From: Arachnopeziza araneosa
Taxonomy: Eukaryota > Ascomycota > Leotiomycetes > Helotiales > Arachnopezizaceae
Direction: 5' to 3'
Length of the DNA: 64,000 nt
Assembly: GCA_003988855.1 (NCBI GenBank)
Contig: QYAI01000012.1
Span: 186,001-250,000, forward strand
In this document: positions 34,932-47,193 of the stretch, piece by piece
How positions within the stretch are numbered: the stretch's first letter is position 1
How the letters are laid out: every line of letters starts with the position of its first letter
Program-made: the position numbers and the translations under genes
The notes under the pieces: generated by a model
The model's input: the letters and a program-made list of their open reading frames with translations, nothing else
Database searches by the model: none
Told to the model about the DNA's origin: nothing

Positions 34932-36804
34932 ATGCTTCCATTAAGATTGTGGCGAAACATTCTCAGGGGGAACTCTTCTCTCATCTTAAAAGAAAGGATT
35001 CCCTACTTACGAAGAGCAAGAGTATTCTCAACCATGACGTCATCAACCCAAAGCCCTAAACCTATCAATTTTCTCCGCGGCTTCCCAGCGCCGTCACTTC
35101 TCCCTACAGCAGAGCTCCTCCGCGCAGCCCAGACATGCCTCACTACGCCTTCTATCTCTATTCCCGGCCTGCAATACGGTCCCGATCCTGGCTATGAGCC
35201 GCTCAGGGAAGAACTCGCTAAATGGCTTGCGGAGTTCTTTTCTTCACCTGGAAAGGAGTTGACACCGGATCCGGAGAGGATTTGTATCTCTGGCGGCGCG
35301 AGCCAGAATTTGGCTTGTATATTACAAGTCTTTGCTGATCCGGCATTTACTACTGTTTGGGTAGGGTTATTTGTTTTCTTGATGCATTTTTCTTGGGTAG
35401 AGGGTTAAGAGTTATAGGGTGGAGTAGTCGCTGATGAACTAGTTCTACTTTGCTATTATTTGAGAAGCTGCAGAGCTCGATGATTTCTTACTTATTACAA
35501 GGCTAATTTCGAAACAGATGGTATCGCCGTGTTACTTTCTCGCAAAGAGGATGTTTGAGGATGCAGGGTTAAGCTGTTATGATGTGAGAGAGGGAGAAGA
35601 AGGGATTGATCTCCGTATGTTGGAGGAGGAGCTGAGGTTGTGTCAACATGAGGGCGGAAAGGTTAGTGAGGCTTACTCTCCTTGGTGCAGTTTTCTTGAA
35701 ATGCGTTGTATTTTGTCACGTGTGTTGTGTATTCTTGAAAAAGTTGCGCTCCCGATTGTCTTTGAGTCTTGAGTCTTGAGTCTTGATTATTTCTTTATTC
35801 TTCAGCGAAGAATCCACATATGAGGATTTATGATGTGCTGTTTGAAGTCTCATAATTCCGTACTAACCATCCAACAGTCTCTCAAGCGAAAAACACCATG
35901 GTCAAAACTATACAGACACATAATTTATTGTGTCCCTACCTTCTCCAACCCCTCGGGAAAAACCATGACGTTATCAACTCGTCAAAAATTCGTCGAACTA
36001 GCACGAAAATACGACGCTCTAATCATAACGGATGACGTCTACGACTTTCTCCAATGGCCGACCTCCCCGGTCACCTCTCCGGTCACCTTACCCACTCTAT
36101 CCCATGCTCTCGTCCCCCGTCTAGTTGACATCGACCGAACGATGTTTCCCTACCCCTCGCCCTCCAGTTTCGGAAATGCAGTATCCAATGGTTCATTCTC
36201 CAAGATAGCTGCACCAGGCGTTCGGACAGGTTGGGCAGAAGGAACACCTAGATTCGCGTATGGTCTCTCACAAGTAGGCTCATCCCGCTCTGGTGGAGCA
36301 CCGAGTCAAATCGCGGCAACGATGCTGGCGGAGATGCTGCGGACGGGAGATTTGCAGAAACATATTGAAAAGGTGTTAAAACCTGCTTATAAGAAACGAT
36401 ATGAGATTATGGTGGCTGCAATACGCGAGGAATTATTCCCGCTGGGCGTTGACCTTGGAGGGACTAGCTTTGCGATTGAGGAGGAGAGTGTACATGGTAA
36501 GGGGGATTATTTTGGTGGTTTTTACATCTGGATTAGCCTTCCCAAGGGCGTGGATGCTGAAGTTGTGGCGGGATGGGCGAAAGAAAAATATAATCTGATT
36601 GTAGCTCCGGGAGCACTGTTTGAAGTGTCAGCTGATTCAGATATCAGGTTTGAGAATTCGCTTAGGCTTTGCTTTGCTTGGGAAGACGAGGAGGATTTAA
36701 CGGAGGGGGTGGTGAGGTTGAGGAGAGCGGTTGATGATGTGATTAGAGGTGAGATTGACGTAGGAGTAAAGCATGAGAAGGTTGACTTGGGGGAGTTTAT
36801 TTGA
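34932..36804 (+). CDS. PLP-dependent aminotransferase class I/II, mitochondrial-type leader
   Basis: A fold-type I aminotransferase of 499 residues (465 from the internal ATG at 35034). Exons: 34932-35360, 35518-35661, 35878-36804; introns are long for this window (156-216 bp). Motifs: LQYGPDPGYEPLREELAKWL, ICISGGASQNLACIL, a central CVPTFSNPSGKTM, ALIITDDVYDFLQW, and the PLP lysine in SFSKIAAPGVRTGW; C-terminal RLCFAWEDEEDL supplies the substrate-carboxylate Arg. It resembles the fungal 2-aminoadipate/YER152C-like group; the substrate is not determined. The first 34 residues (MLPLRLWRN and RRARVFST) look like a mitochondrial presequence, and MTSSTQS after it could start a cytosolic form. Confidence 0.87.
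35762..35786 (+). repeat. Heptanucleotide tandem repeat (TTGAGTC, 3.5 copies)
   Basis: Three full TTGAGTC units plus TTGA lie inside the 216 bp second intron of the aminotransferase gene. This is a short satellite that may explain part of the extra intron length. Confidence 0.7.
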
Positions 36805-37783
36805 GCGCTCAGCTGGTTATCTTTTGTACGAAAAGCGAAAGACAGGAAAGAGTGTATGATATGCTGGTTCAAAAGCGAAATTTATGGATTGCTTAGAAGG
36901 CCTATCCAGAGAGTCGCACAATAGATAAAATCTCACCCTGTTTTTACTGGCTTTGGCCGTGTTTCTGATGGCTATTCAGCTTTTCTCATTCAAGTCGATA
37001 AACCCAGTTCAGTGTTAAGCGTCAGAGGTTGCAGAAATCCGTAAGCACTACCGCAACAAAAAATCAACAATGGCATATTGACAATGATCGGAGTGTTGCG
37101 TTTTGGTCCTCGTGAAAAGCTGAATTACTAAGCTTCATTCTCAGCCCTGGGTTGAGAAACTACCGAGACTATTGAGCGGAGAGATTCTTTCATCATTTCA
37201 AAACGAAGGGACACAGCTAGAAGAGGTATAATTCAATGAGTGACTGCTCTCAAGGGAAGCAGGCGCAGTATTGCTAGCTAATGACGGCCAACTCACGCAT
37301 CACCCATCACGCTTTCACTTCTTTTCATCTTGATAGTCAACGAGAACAAATGAGAAATCCACAGGAGCGAGAATCAATGAAGGAGGGGTGACTCATGAGT
37401 TCATAGGAGACCAATGACATGGATCTCTTGCCACAAACATCCAATGGAAGGTTCTGCATGTTCATATATTTGCTAATCAACATCTCGAGGTTATTTGGTC
37501 AGATGCAGTCCGGCATGGCCGGCTGAGTTATATTATGACGACAGAATAAAGAGATCCGAGGAGGGGTGAGACAATGATCTCCCTGACAGATGACTGTTCA
37601 TGGCGATACCGCAAAGTGTCTGGAGGACCTCGGGTTGCGAGAAGTCCTAGATGCAGGTGAAGTTAGCACCCCTGCAAATCACACGTGACTCTAGTTACCC
37701 CTGTTCGCGAGGCTGTCCTGAATTTTTGAGACAGCGAAGCTCGAAATCCCAAGCTCCCATTATTGATACGATATCACATCACA
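36805..37783. other. Intergenic, nothing recognised
   Basis: About 980 bp between the aminotransferase and the ribosomal protein gene. No long frame, repeat or RNA gene was seen. Confidence 0.5.
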
Positions 37784-38286
37784 ATGTCGAGATCAAAGGT
37801 AGTGACCGATCAGATTGTCAAGCTCATCGTGGGTGCTGGACAAGCAAGTCCGAGTCCGCCAGTTGGTCCTGCATTGGGAAGCAAAGGAGTGAAGTCGATG
37901 GATTTCTGCAAAGTTCATCTCCACCTCCAAACACTCCATTATTACTAACTCTTCTGTAGGAGTTCAATGCCCGAACCGCACACATGATAGCTGGCACTCC
38001 GACACCAGTCCGCGTCACCGTCCGTCCAGATCGGTCCTTCCACTTCGAGGTCCGGACGCCAGTCACCTCCTACATGCTGCTCAAAGCTGCGAACGTTGAG
38101 CCAATCAAAGGGAAACTGAAGGGTGCAAGAGGAAATGAAATTATGGGCACGATCAGTCTGAAGCACGTCTACGAGATTGCGAAGGTCAAGCAGAGCGAGT
38201 TAAGACTGAGTGGATTGAGCTTGGAGGGGCTTTGCAAGAGCGTTATTGCGCAAGCAAAGACTGTTGGCGTTGCGGTCAAACCATGA
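37784..38286 (+). CDS. mrpl19: Mitochondrial ribosomal protein uL11m (MRPL19)
   Basis: A large-subunit mitoribosome protein of 151 residues. Exons 37784-37912 and 37960-38286 with a 47 bp intron. L11 signatures are present in order: IVKLIVGAGQASPSPPVGPALGS, GVKSMDFCKEFNART, PTPVRVTVRPDRSFHFEVRTP and, near the C terminus, TISLKHVYEIAKVKQSE. There is no cleavable presequence, as is common for this subunit (MSRSKVVTDQ). The start is fixed by the fit to L11; the frame is open a few codons upstream. Confidence 0.93.
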
Positions 38287-39576
38287 AAGCTACCGAGAAC
38301 CGCCAGATGAAAAGCCTATTGGAATTGGAGTGGTGGCAGTCAGGTAGGATGATTGAGAAACTAGCAGGAGGATGCGTGACCGGCATTGGGCATCAGGCTC
38401 GTGTGCTGGCGGATATTATTCTTTTGGATGGCAGCGACTTTTGTGGATTGACATGTTGAGGTCAGATGGTGTCGATGAGAGACGAATAGTTCAGCTGTTG
38501 CTGATTTATTGGGAGTTCTTGCACACAACAACATTACGGTGGCGTTCGAAAGGGATCTATATCAACACTGTACCATAGGGAGAGGACTCGTGGTAGAAGC
38601 AATGCACTACATTGGATGGCTGTTCGAAGCACAATCTTTATATCACGTGTCTCAACGCCATGCCACGCTCGACATGGGAACAGCCGCAATCGGCCAACGT
38701 CTGCAAGTACAACATAGGTACCTCGGCATGGGCCATTGCATGTCCCGGAAATTCCACTTTCGGTCATCCTGTAGGTACAGCAAAGCAGAGAGCCAGCGCA
38801 GGCGCACGATCGACATTCGAGAACATTTCCCGCTTTTCACCGCAGATAGGCAGTGGAGTTTTCACCAACGCTATGAGCAAGCCTAGTTCCAGGACCCGGA
38901 AATTGAGACTGGACCCGAGGAAAAGTGTTGACTTCAGAGTCTTCCTCAGCATCCCATTGTTGTTGAGTCTTGCCGCCCAGATTGTGGCAAGGGGGGATCC
39001 CACTTTATCAAGACTGTGAGTCTAGTCAGACAGAGTCTGTGACATGACACAACGTGCATATGAAAAATTCCATCGTAGCCCCAAACTCTCGTCCCAAGTT
39101 CAGTCAATCAAGCTCTCTGCCGCGGGAAAAAAAGGCCGGTTAGGGCGGCTCGTGCATTTGCTTCTGACTGTTTCGGTCGACATTCGTTCCGTTTTTGCAT
39201 TTCTTACCTACGACGTAGCTTGCACCTGTCGGCATTCGCGTCTCTTCGCCTCTCCAGCCTTCCCGCCGCTCCAGATACATATCAAATCACATAGAGACAC
39301 GCGATACCGTGTCCTGCCCAAGTGCATCTTCTCATTCACGAGCACAGATTGCACGGTTTTGATTCAACGTTCTCTATCGACGGCGCCGCAATCTTTATCG
39401 GTCGGCCTCCTAGCGCATCGGCCCTTAGCTCCTGGTATCCGCCCCACCATCATTACCTCAACTCAGCTGCGAACACTTTTCCTCCTCCACGTCGTCTGTT
39501 GACAGCGTCGACAAGACCGGATCTGCCCCAATCCAGCATCTCCTACTCGAGGGCTGCCTTTATACCCTTTTCCATC
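38287..39576. other. Intergenic region and probable kinase 5' leader
   Basis: No supported gene. From about 39170 to 39576 the sequence becomes pyrimidine-rich and the kinase frame is open back to an ATG at 39322, but those 85 residues look like translated leader (His/Pro/Ser mixture). Several short upstream frames exist there. Confidence 0.45.
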
Positions 39577-42261
39577 ATGGCTAGCCAAGAGAATCAGCCT
39601 ACTGGAGCTATCGGTGGTAAGTCCCGCTTACTATTCAATCACTCGGTTTCATTCATACCCCTCAAAGTCGCATGCCGTGTTCATATAATCAATTCTGACA
39701 AACACCTCCTTAGCATCCGACCATAAGATATCCACTCCTGTCGAAGCGAAGAAAGCTGAAGGCTCTCCCACTGTCCGATTCGCATCTACCAACGAAGAGA
39801 TAGAGCCCGCAAGTCTCGAAGAGGGCCCTGCCACAAAAGACATAACCGTCAATGACCAAGACAGACTCAAGGAATTGACACAGGCGCTCCATGGATCACA
39901 TCTCCAAGAGCGTCGAATGAGCCACTTTGCTTTTGAGCCAGTCTCTCTACCACCTTCGAGGGTATGTCATTTTCCATTACTTCCGGGTTGCCGGATGGGC
40001 AGCAGAATCATCTGAGCATCTGTTGCGGCATTGCCTCTGTCTTCATATCAGAGACGCTCGGGGTTAAGAGTTCGTGGCTTGCCGTTGCCCGTTGTTCTCT
40101 ACTGCATAACGATCTCATCTCGAGATCACCCCCACGCTCTTCTGAAAAGCCTCCGGGATGCCCCACCCTTCCGCGTCTTTCTTTCCTATAACTCTCTCAC
40201 CCTCCCCTTTGTGGACCTTGACTGTTAACTGATTTGTATTCACAGGTTGCTTCTCACGAAAGTTCGCGCGAACCCAGTCGTCACAATACCCATACTTCCT
40301 CTGGCTGGCCGTCACCCCACCAAAGCCCTCGTCCCTCTTCAATGCACTCACCGCCAATTACGCCTGCAGCGACTAGATCGCGAGATGCCGCTGAAGGAAC
40401 TCAGAAAGGCGCTCCCCTTAAAAAGATTGGCGCTGATGAGGACCCCGCAGCCATCACGCCACAGATTTCACCTCCGGGAGCATCCCCAACTACCACATAT
40501 ATTGACGATTATTCGCGACCCAGTTCTTCTGGAGCAAATACCAGGCCAACAAGTCTATCGGCAGACTCTGCTGAGACTCAGCCCAAGCATCATGGTTCCT
40601 TCTCCATAGGCCCAGGTGCACGATCAGTACCTGGTTCTCGGGATCCAAGTCCCCCACGATCATCAGCTGGACCGACCTACAGCAGACCTTTTACTCCTGC
40701 TGGAGACCCCAGCGACCCATATGCTGCAAAGCACCGCGCGCCTCAATCCAAGAATCTTGAGTCGTTAGACCCGAGGTTTAAGTTCACCGCCCTAAACTCG
40801 AAGCATCGATCGAATACTAGCTCATCATCTACCAGCCTACCAAGGTCTTCACGAAGTCAGGTAGATTCAAACTCTTCAGATAACAAGAGGCACTCTTTGT
40901 TCGGTAGCCACAAGGATACTCTGAGTCATTTGCATGACGAGAGCTCCTCCACAATTAATAGCAAGCATGGTTCTATGTCGGAATTGAAGCGGTTTTTTAA
41001 GCTTGGTGGTACTAGCAAAGCGAAACGAGCAGCTTCCCCCACACCATCATCTAAATCGGGCACAAGGACCCCTCCTCATCACAAAACTCCTCAACAATTG
41101 CCATTCAGTGATGATCACGGGTTGCAGTCCAAATATGGCAAGTTTGGAAAGGTATTGGGCGCGGGTGCAGGTGGGTCGGTGCGATTGATGAAAAGGAGCA
41201 CTGATGGCACCACGTTTGCGGTGAAAGAGTTTCGAGCCAGACATTCGTATGAGACTGAGAAAGAATATGCAAAGAAAGTTACGGCTGAGTTTTGCGTCGG
41301 ATCGACGTTACATCATGGCAACATCATCGAAACCCTCGATATTGTACACGAAAAAGGAAAGTGGTATGAAGTCATGGAATTTGCTCCGTTTGACCTGTTT
41401 GCAATTGTTATGACCGGCAAGATGTCGAGAGAGGAGATCAGCTGTTCCTTCTTGCAGATTCTTAGCGGTGTCACATACCTGCACAGTATGGGATTGGCAC
41501 ACCGAGATTTGAAATTGGATAATGTTGTCGTTGATGAACATGGAATCATGAAGATCATCGATTTTGGCAGTGCCAGTGTGTTTAAATATCCTTTTGAAAG
41601 CGGGATAACAAGAGCAAGTGGTACGTAATTTCAACCCTTTGGTAAATGAGTTGCTGATAAAATCTCAGGCATTGTCGGATCTGATCCATACCTCGCTCCT
41701 GAGGTTTACGATGAGAGAAAATACGACCCTCAACCAGCTGATATCTGGTCACTAGCCATCATTTATTGCTGTATGTCTTTGAGAAGATTCCCATGGAAGA
41801 TGCCACGAATGACGGATAATTCCTACAAACTCTTCGCTTCTCCTCCGACTCCAGGCACCGAAATATTACGAGATTCAGACTCGGTAGTTCCATCAAAGTC
41901 GACTAATGATCTTAGTACTCCAGAGCGAGATTCTGTTGCGGGGTCAAAGCCCGCAACACCGAAGGCCGAAAATCCACCGGCCAGTGGCAACAGTATAGCG
42001 GAGGCCGAAAAGAAACCAGAAGTCATCAAAGGACCATGGCGTCTCTTGCGATTACTGCCCAGGGAGAGCAGGCACATCATCGGTCGGATGTTGGAAATCA
42101 ACCCAGCAAATAGAGCGACGATGTCGGAGGTTTTGGACGATCCTTGGGTATCAGGCACTGACATTTGTCGACAAGAAGATGGTGGTAAAGTAGTTCATGC
42201 ACCTACCCATTCACACACTTTGGAGCCCCCAGCTGCTTCCGCTCAGCCAACAACGAAGTGA
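39577..42261 (+). CDS. HAL4/SAT4-HAL5-type Ser/Thr protein kinase
   Basis: A 751-residue kinase of the fungal halotolerance/nutrient-permease kinase group, which in yeast stabilises potassium and amino acid transporters. Exons: 39577-39616, 39714-39961, 40246-41620, 41669-42261; intron 2 is 284 bp, the longest in the window. Residues 1-380 are Ser/Pro-rich and disordered, typical of the group. The kinase domain follows: KFGKVLGAGAGGSVRLMKR (Gly-rich loop), FAVKEFR (ATP lysine), YEVMEFAPFDLF, HRDLKLDNVV (catalytic loop), DFGSAS, and GSDPYLAPE. An insert rich in Ser/Pro/Lys interrupts the C-lobe before LLRLLPRESRHIIGRMLEI. The start MASQENQPTG is chosen because a good GTAAGT donor follows 40 bases later; the frame is open upstream. 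Confidence 0.9.
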
Positions 42262-42799
42262 TGGTAAGAAATTGATGTCGATGAGAACAGAATGGCGTTG
42301 CATGGTTAGGGTGTTTTCGTTGGGCTGGGAGGGCTTTTGAGTTAGGATACCGTCTATCATCTTTGATTCTTCACCCTTTCATGTTTTTAGAAGGCGCATT
42401 TTTATGAGCGAGAAAGCGATAGCCTGGTTTAGATTGTATGGCCAAGGATTGGGTTTAAGTATCCTGGAGGTCAGAAGAAATCCTGTTGATAGAAGGACTT
42501 TGCATGAAGGTGAACTTGAGTTATACCTGACCCGATGTGTATCTGTTAAATAACACGAAAGAAAACGTAATTTGGGAGAAAGAAACGAACTTGGATTACG
42601 AACTACAATCTGTGATAGAAAAGGGGGAGCACGTGAACATTAAGCGACAGGTGTGGTTTGATCCCTGCAGAAAAAAAGTTCGGGGAACATCGTCGAAGCT
42701 CTAACTTTCTTCCGCAACACTCACATTCTGTCCACCTTTGTAAACAGCTCAATCACTCTTTAGTCTTGGTAACTTTTCAGATACTTTCTATCCGCGAAT
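42262..42799. other. Intergenic and HSP10 promoter/leader
   Basis: No gene. It contains the HSP10 leader. An imperfect heat-shock-type array of GAA/TTC units could be present (for example GAAGCTC and TTTCTTCC near 42700), but I would not call an element from this. Confidence 0.4.
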
Positions 42800-43534
42800 A
42801 TGGTACGTTATCCCTGCAGCTGTACGCAATGATAGCTCAAAGCGCACTCTCTGATGTTGACAAATGCTCAATTGCGCTCTCCCCTTCGCATTCCAGCTTG
42901 CTAACTTTTATGTACCTCTAGTCTACCGCACTCAAATCCATCAAGTCTCTCGCTCCCCTCCTCGACCGTGTTTTGGTCCAGCGCATCAAGGCGGAAGCCA
43001 AAACAGCATCTGGAATCTTCCTCCCCGAGAGCAGCGTTAAGGAGTTGAATGAGGCTAAGGTGCTTGCTGTTGGCCCCGGCGGCTTCGATAAAGATGGCAA
43101 GCGGATCGAAGTCAGCGTTAGACCTGGTGACAAGGTCTTGATTCCACAGGTGAGATTGTTTTTTTGTTTTTTTTGTGACTGTGGTTGGTTAGAGGATGGT
43201 CTAGCTTTATTGGTTATGTTATGGCACATCGGTTTGGAGACTGGCTTGATGTTATGGTGATTTCTGGCGGACTCAACTGCTCCTTGCTCGATATCGGCTT
43301 TGTGGAGGTGGAGTGGAGCCAAAACGGAGCCTGCGGCTACTGGGAATTTCGTAGCTCATGGATTCGGAGAACACATTACTAACACTTCATTTGTAGTATG
43401 GAGGATCTCCAGTCAAAGTCGGAGATATTGAATACTCTTTGTTCAGAGACCATGAGTAGGCTTTTCCGACGCTTTTGAATAATCGGATCGTTTCTGATAA
43501 TCTTTATAGTATCCTTGCCAAGATTAACGAATAA
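42800..43534 (+). CDS. hsp10: Mitochondrial co-chaperonin HSP10 (GroES family)
   Basis: A 104-residue co-chaperonin that caps HSP60 in the mitochondrial matrix. Four exons: 42800-42802, 42922-43149, 43397-43455, 43510-43534. The first coding exon is only the ATG, followed at once by a GTACGT donor; exon 2 continues STALKSIKSLAPLLDRVLVQ, RIKAEAKTASGIFLPES (mobile loop), KVLAVGPGGFD and VRPGDKVLIPQ; exon 3 gives YGGSPVKVGDIEYSLFRD and the last exon ends DILAKINE. The total length equals the fungal HSP10 norm. Without splicing, exon 3 would stop at TAG straight after DHE. Introns 1 and 2 are 119 and 247 bp. Confidence 0.93.
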
Positions 43535-44208
43535 ATGAACCCTTTCATTTGGGGATGAGAGAACGAGGAGAATGTACACCACATGTATAAAAGACGCATA
43601 GCTGGCGAATAGTATGGAGGGGTGATGGGAAGACTTGCATAGCATGTGGAAAGTTGCTTTATGTGTACTTTTTATTTAGGCCTGCCGCAAGGTTGTTGCT
43701 TTGAATTAATCTCCTCTCTTCGCTTGACGTTCATTGTAGATCTCTTTTAGTTTTGAGCCTGTGCTATCTTTTTCTGATCAGCTCTCTGCTTTTGAGTTTT
43801 CCATGAGTACATCATCTGCTGCAGAAACAAAAAGTCTACATTCTCTTCCCAATATCTTTAAAGCAACAAAGGCGGTGTCTGCGTTGGGTTGTGGTAGAAA
43901 CCCGCAAGATTTCTTACTATGCGGTACAGGACGATTAGAATGCTCCGATTTCTTATTATTATCCTTTCGGTTAAGCGGAATCACAATACTTCACAATAAG
44001 AAAAGCGCAGCCGCATCAGGCGATGAGTCTATTACTTTGGTTTATCTGAATCAAAGAGTAGTTCTTATCTGAATCACGCCAACGGAATCCTATTGCTTAT
44101 TCACGCTAAAACCGTTGCACAACCATAAGTAACGCTTGAAGGTCCTATACTAATTTAAACTACGATCTATAACCAAGGGCCAATCAGCTCACACAAAATT
44201 ACTTTACA
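43535..44208. other. Intergenic, nothing recognised
   Basis: About 670 bp. A plus-strand frame at 43761-44072 is open but unsupported by any motif. The sequence directly upstream of the AA9 gene is AT-rich. Confidence 0.45.
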
Positions 44209-46540
44209 ATGAAGCTGACAACGATTACTCTTGTTGCATACCTCGGAGCTGCCTCTGCCCACACGCTCTTCACCACACTCTTTATCAACGACGTCGATCA
44301 GGGTGATGGCACCTGTGTAAGAATGCCCATGACCCCGGGAAATGCCACAAATCCTGTCAATGATTTGACGTCTGGGGACATGGCTTGTGGTAAGTCAAGT
44401 TGCCTCCCCCTTCAGTCTTGACGAAAGCTTACGTGAAATAGGTTATGGTGGAACTCAAGGTGTTGCTCGAGTTTGCCCAGCTGCTCAAGGCGCCACACTC
44501 TGTTTCCAGTTTCGAGAATATGCCGATGATTCAGCTCCTGGTGCTATAGACGCTTCTCATAAAGGCCCATGCGCTGTTTATATGAAAACAGTAACTTCGG
44601 CCGTTGAGGATACTGCTACAGGTGGGGGTTGGTTCAAGATCGCGGAGGAGGGCTATGATAATAGTACTTCGCAATGGTGTACTGAGAAGCTCAAACAAAC
44701 AAATGGCACGTTCGATGCTCCGGTTCCAACTGATCTTGCTGGTGGATACTACTTGGTAGGTTTATTCTCATACTATATTGCTATCCTGTTTACAGAATTT
44801 GGGAGCTACTAGTTGTTTTAAGAGCGTTTTTGCCTGTTCTTGAGATAGGGTCCTAGCTCGATCATTCAGCTGCATCCGCCTTGAAGAAATTGCAAAAATC
44901 TCCTACTAATTTTAATGGATAGGTTCGGGCAGAACTGCTTGCCTTACATCAAGCAGACAAAACTCCTCCAAATCCTCAATTCTACGTTGGCTGCGCCCAG
45001 ATATTCCTTGAGTCAACAGGAACAGCTGTACCCAGTGACACTGTCGATATACCTGGCTATACAAATATCTCAGATCCCGCGGTTTTATTCAATATCTACA
45101 CTCCAACCTGGCCTTACACTTTTCCGGGACCTACACCATATATCAGCAGTACTTCACTATCTACACAAGTTAAGGCTTTGACCTTCCAAGGAGAAGGTTT
45201 GCTTCCCCCAAATGTGGTAGCCGTGAACGCAAACTGGTGGGGTATTGAACTTGATTCATACTCCGACTCAGCCGGTTGCTGGAACGTAAGTCCGATCCCA
45301 ATATCACGCTTTATTCGTGTTGACAAATTCTTAGGCAAGCGCAAACTGCTTTGTTCAGACAACAGCATGTTACAACGATGCTCCTCCAACTGGCTCATCA
45401 GGCTGTCATCTGTGGGAGGCCAAATGTAATGGTATTCAGGCAGCTTGTAATGAGAACACTTTCACTGGACCGCCGAACAAAGGTACCGTCATCACGCCTG
45501 GCTACCTGGGTCCAAATATTTCTGCTGCTGAGCCTAGTCCTAGCGGAGTCACGATCACGATGGCAGGTCTTCCTGCTGGGAATAGTGTTTCATCAGATGC
45601 TTCTTCGGCGACTATCTCAACTATTCCTGCCGGTAGCTCTGTGGAATCATCGAGTCCTATTACAACAAGTATACTTTCGAATACTGCAACTTTACTGAGC
45701 GCTGCTGGGATTTCAGTTAGTTCAATGACCGGCGTTCAGACAAGTAGTGTTACCAAGTCTTTGCTTACTAGCTATCTCAGTAGCGGCCCAATTAGTTTGG
45801 CGAGCTCCTCTTCAAGTAGTGTTACATCAACGACCAATGTGCCAGCAGCGAGCAGTACTTTGTCGATGTCTGCAAGCTCTTTTACTGCAGCTCCAGACAA
45901 TTTATCGAGCTTCTCCTCAAGTAGTGCTACTCAGGGAACAAGCAGTCCTAGTACTTCATCATCCAAATTCTTGCCAGTTGGAGTAGGACCACCACTCAGC
46001 TGGCCTTCCTATGCTTCTCATACGACTTCTACTCCCACTGCGGCTTTTTACAGCAGCGAAATAAACCAAGATACTCTCACACAAGTAGACATCATTATAG
46101 CTACAATCACCGCGAATTCCATTAGCACTGTAGTGGTGGCTGCCAGCACGGTCTCAATGACTGGCTTGACGGCTTCTAACGGCGAGATACAAATAATTCC
46201 TGTCAACTCGTATGGATCCGCTCTCACGGGAACAAATTCGGGTCAAGCCGCCATCACCTCTTCAGGCGCTCAGGAAACCTTACTCCCTTCGACTGAAGGC
46301 AACTGTGGCCAAGGCTCTGGCGTCACTTGCCAGGGCAGCAGCTACGGACCATGCTGTTCTATTAACGGCCGGTGTGGAAGCGATGATGATCATTGCGGAT
46401 TCATTAAATGCCAGATTGGTCAGGGTCTCTGTGGGATCAACTTAACCACCTCTCCCGGTCAACTTGTCAAACGAGCACCAAAGACTGTCATTATAGCAAG
46501 GTTGCCGAGGATGCAAAAATATCGACATTCTAATGATTAA
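44209..46540 (+). CDS. AA9 lytic polysaccharide monooxygenase with C-terminal CBM18
   Basis: A secreted copper enzyme of 687 residues that oxidatively cleaves polysaccharide chains. Exons: 44209-44389, 44442-44755, 44923-45285, 45335-46540. The signal peptide (residues 1-17, ending AASA) is followed by His18, the required N-terminal copper ligand. The second copper His is His100 in SHKGPCAVYM, and the axial Tyr is Tyr186 in QFYVGC. The AA9 domain runs to about residue 340 (with HLWEAKCNGI near its end). A Ser/Thr-rich linker of about 250 residues follows, and then a Cys-rich module at about 609-645 with GPCCSINGRCGSDDDHCG, a hevein-type CBM18 chitin-binding fold. AA9 enzymes usually carry CBM1 or no module; CBM18 suggests binding to chitin or fungal walls. 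The tail after CBM18 is basic and has a KR site. Confidence 0.9.
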
Positions 46541-47193
46541 GATAGAAGGGCGAGATGGTGATGAGAATTTGTTCTTGGGTATAGAATAGGTTTTGTTGAT
46601 GGGGTTTTGCGCTGGTCGTAGAGCGGACTATTAGGTGTATGTCTTCAGTGGTCGGAAAAGTGTTATTTGTACCTACTCGCTATTGCGAATGCCTGATGTT
46701 CTTCTCCCCAGTCTTGTACCTTGAGAAATAACACTATTATGATACATCGCTCATGTCAAAACTGATCCACCAAAGTGAGAATAAATGTATCGTAAAAATC
46801 TATGTCACGTGGATTGTGCAATCTCTAGGTCGTCCCTCACTTCTTGCCCAGACAAATATAGGACACATCTGTGAATAACTAGAAATTCTACTTCACACTC
46901 CTGACTTGAAGAGTCTTCCGAATCAATTGCTCATCTTCAGTAAACCATAATTAGAAAATCCACCTGACAGAACTTAAGTAGCTCAGTCGCGTATGCGCTT
47001 CTTCGCGTCTCTCTTTCCACCCTCACCACTCATTTCAGCTCACCTCACACCTCTCTCTCCAACAGTCTCTACCATTCCTACCTGCATCATTCCTTCTTCA
47101 CTATCCATGAGTTTCATTACACACCATGCCGTCAAATCAAAATCATAATATTAATATCATAATTACCAATCTACATATATTCCACCTTTTAAG
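46541..47193. other. Intergenic, nothing recognised
   Basis: About 650 bp. The last 200 bp are CT-rich like a promoter/leader for the following orphan locus. Confidence 0.45.

Noticed and set aside
43761..44072. Plus-strand frame of 103 codons between HSP10 and the AA9 gene
   Set aside because: No motif and biased composition; it lies in a normal promoter-sized gap.
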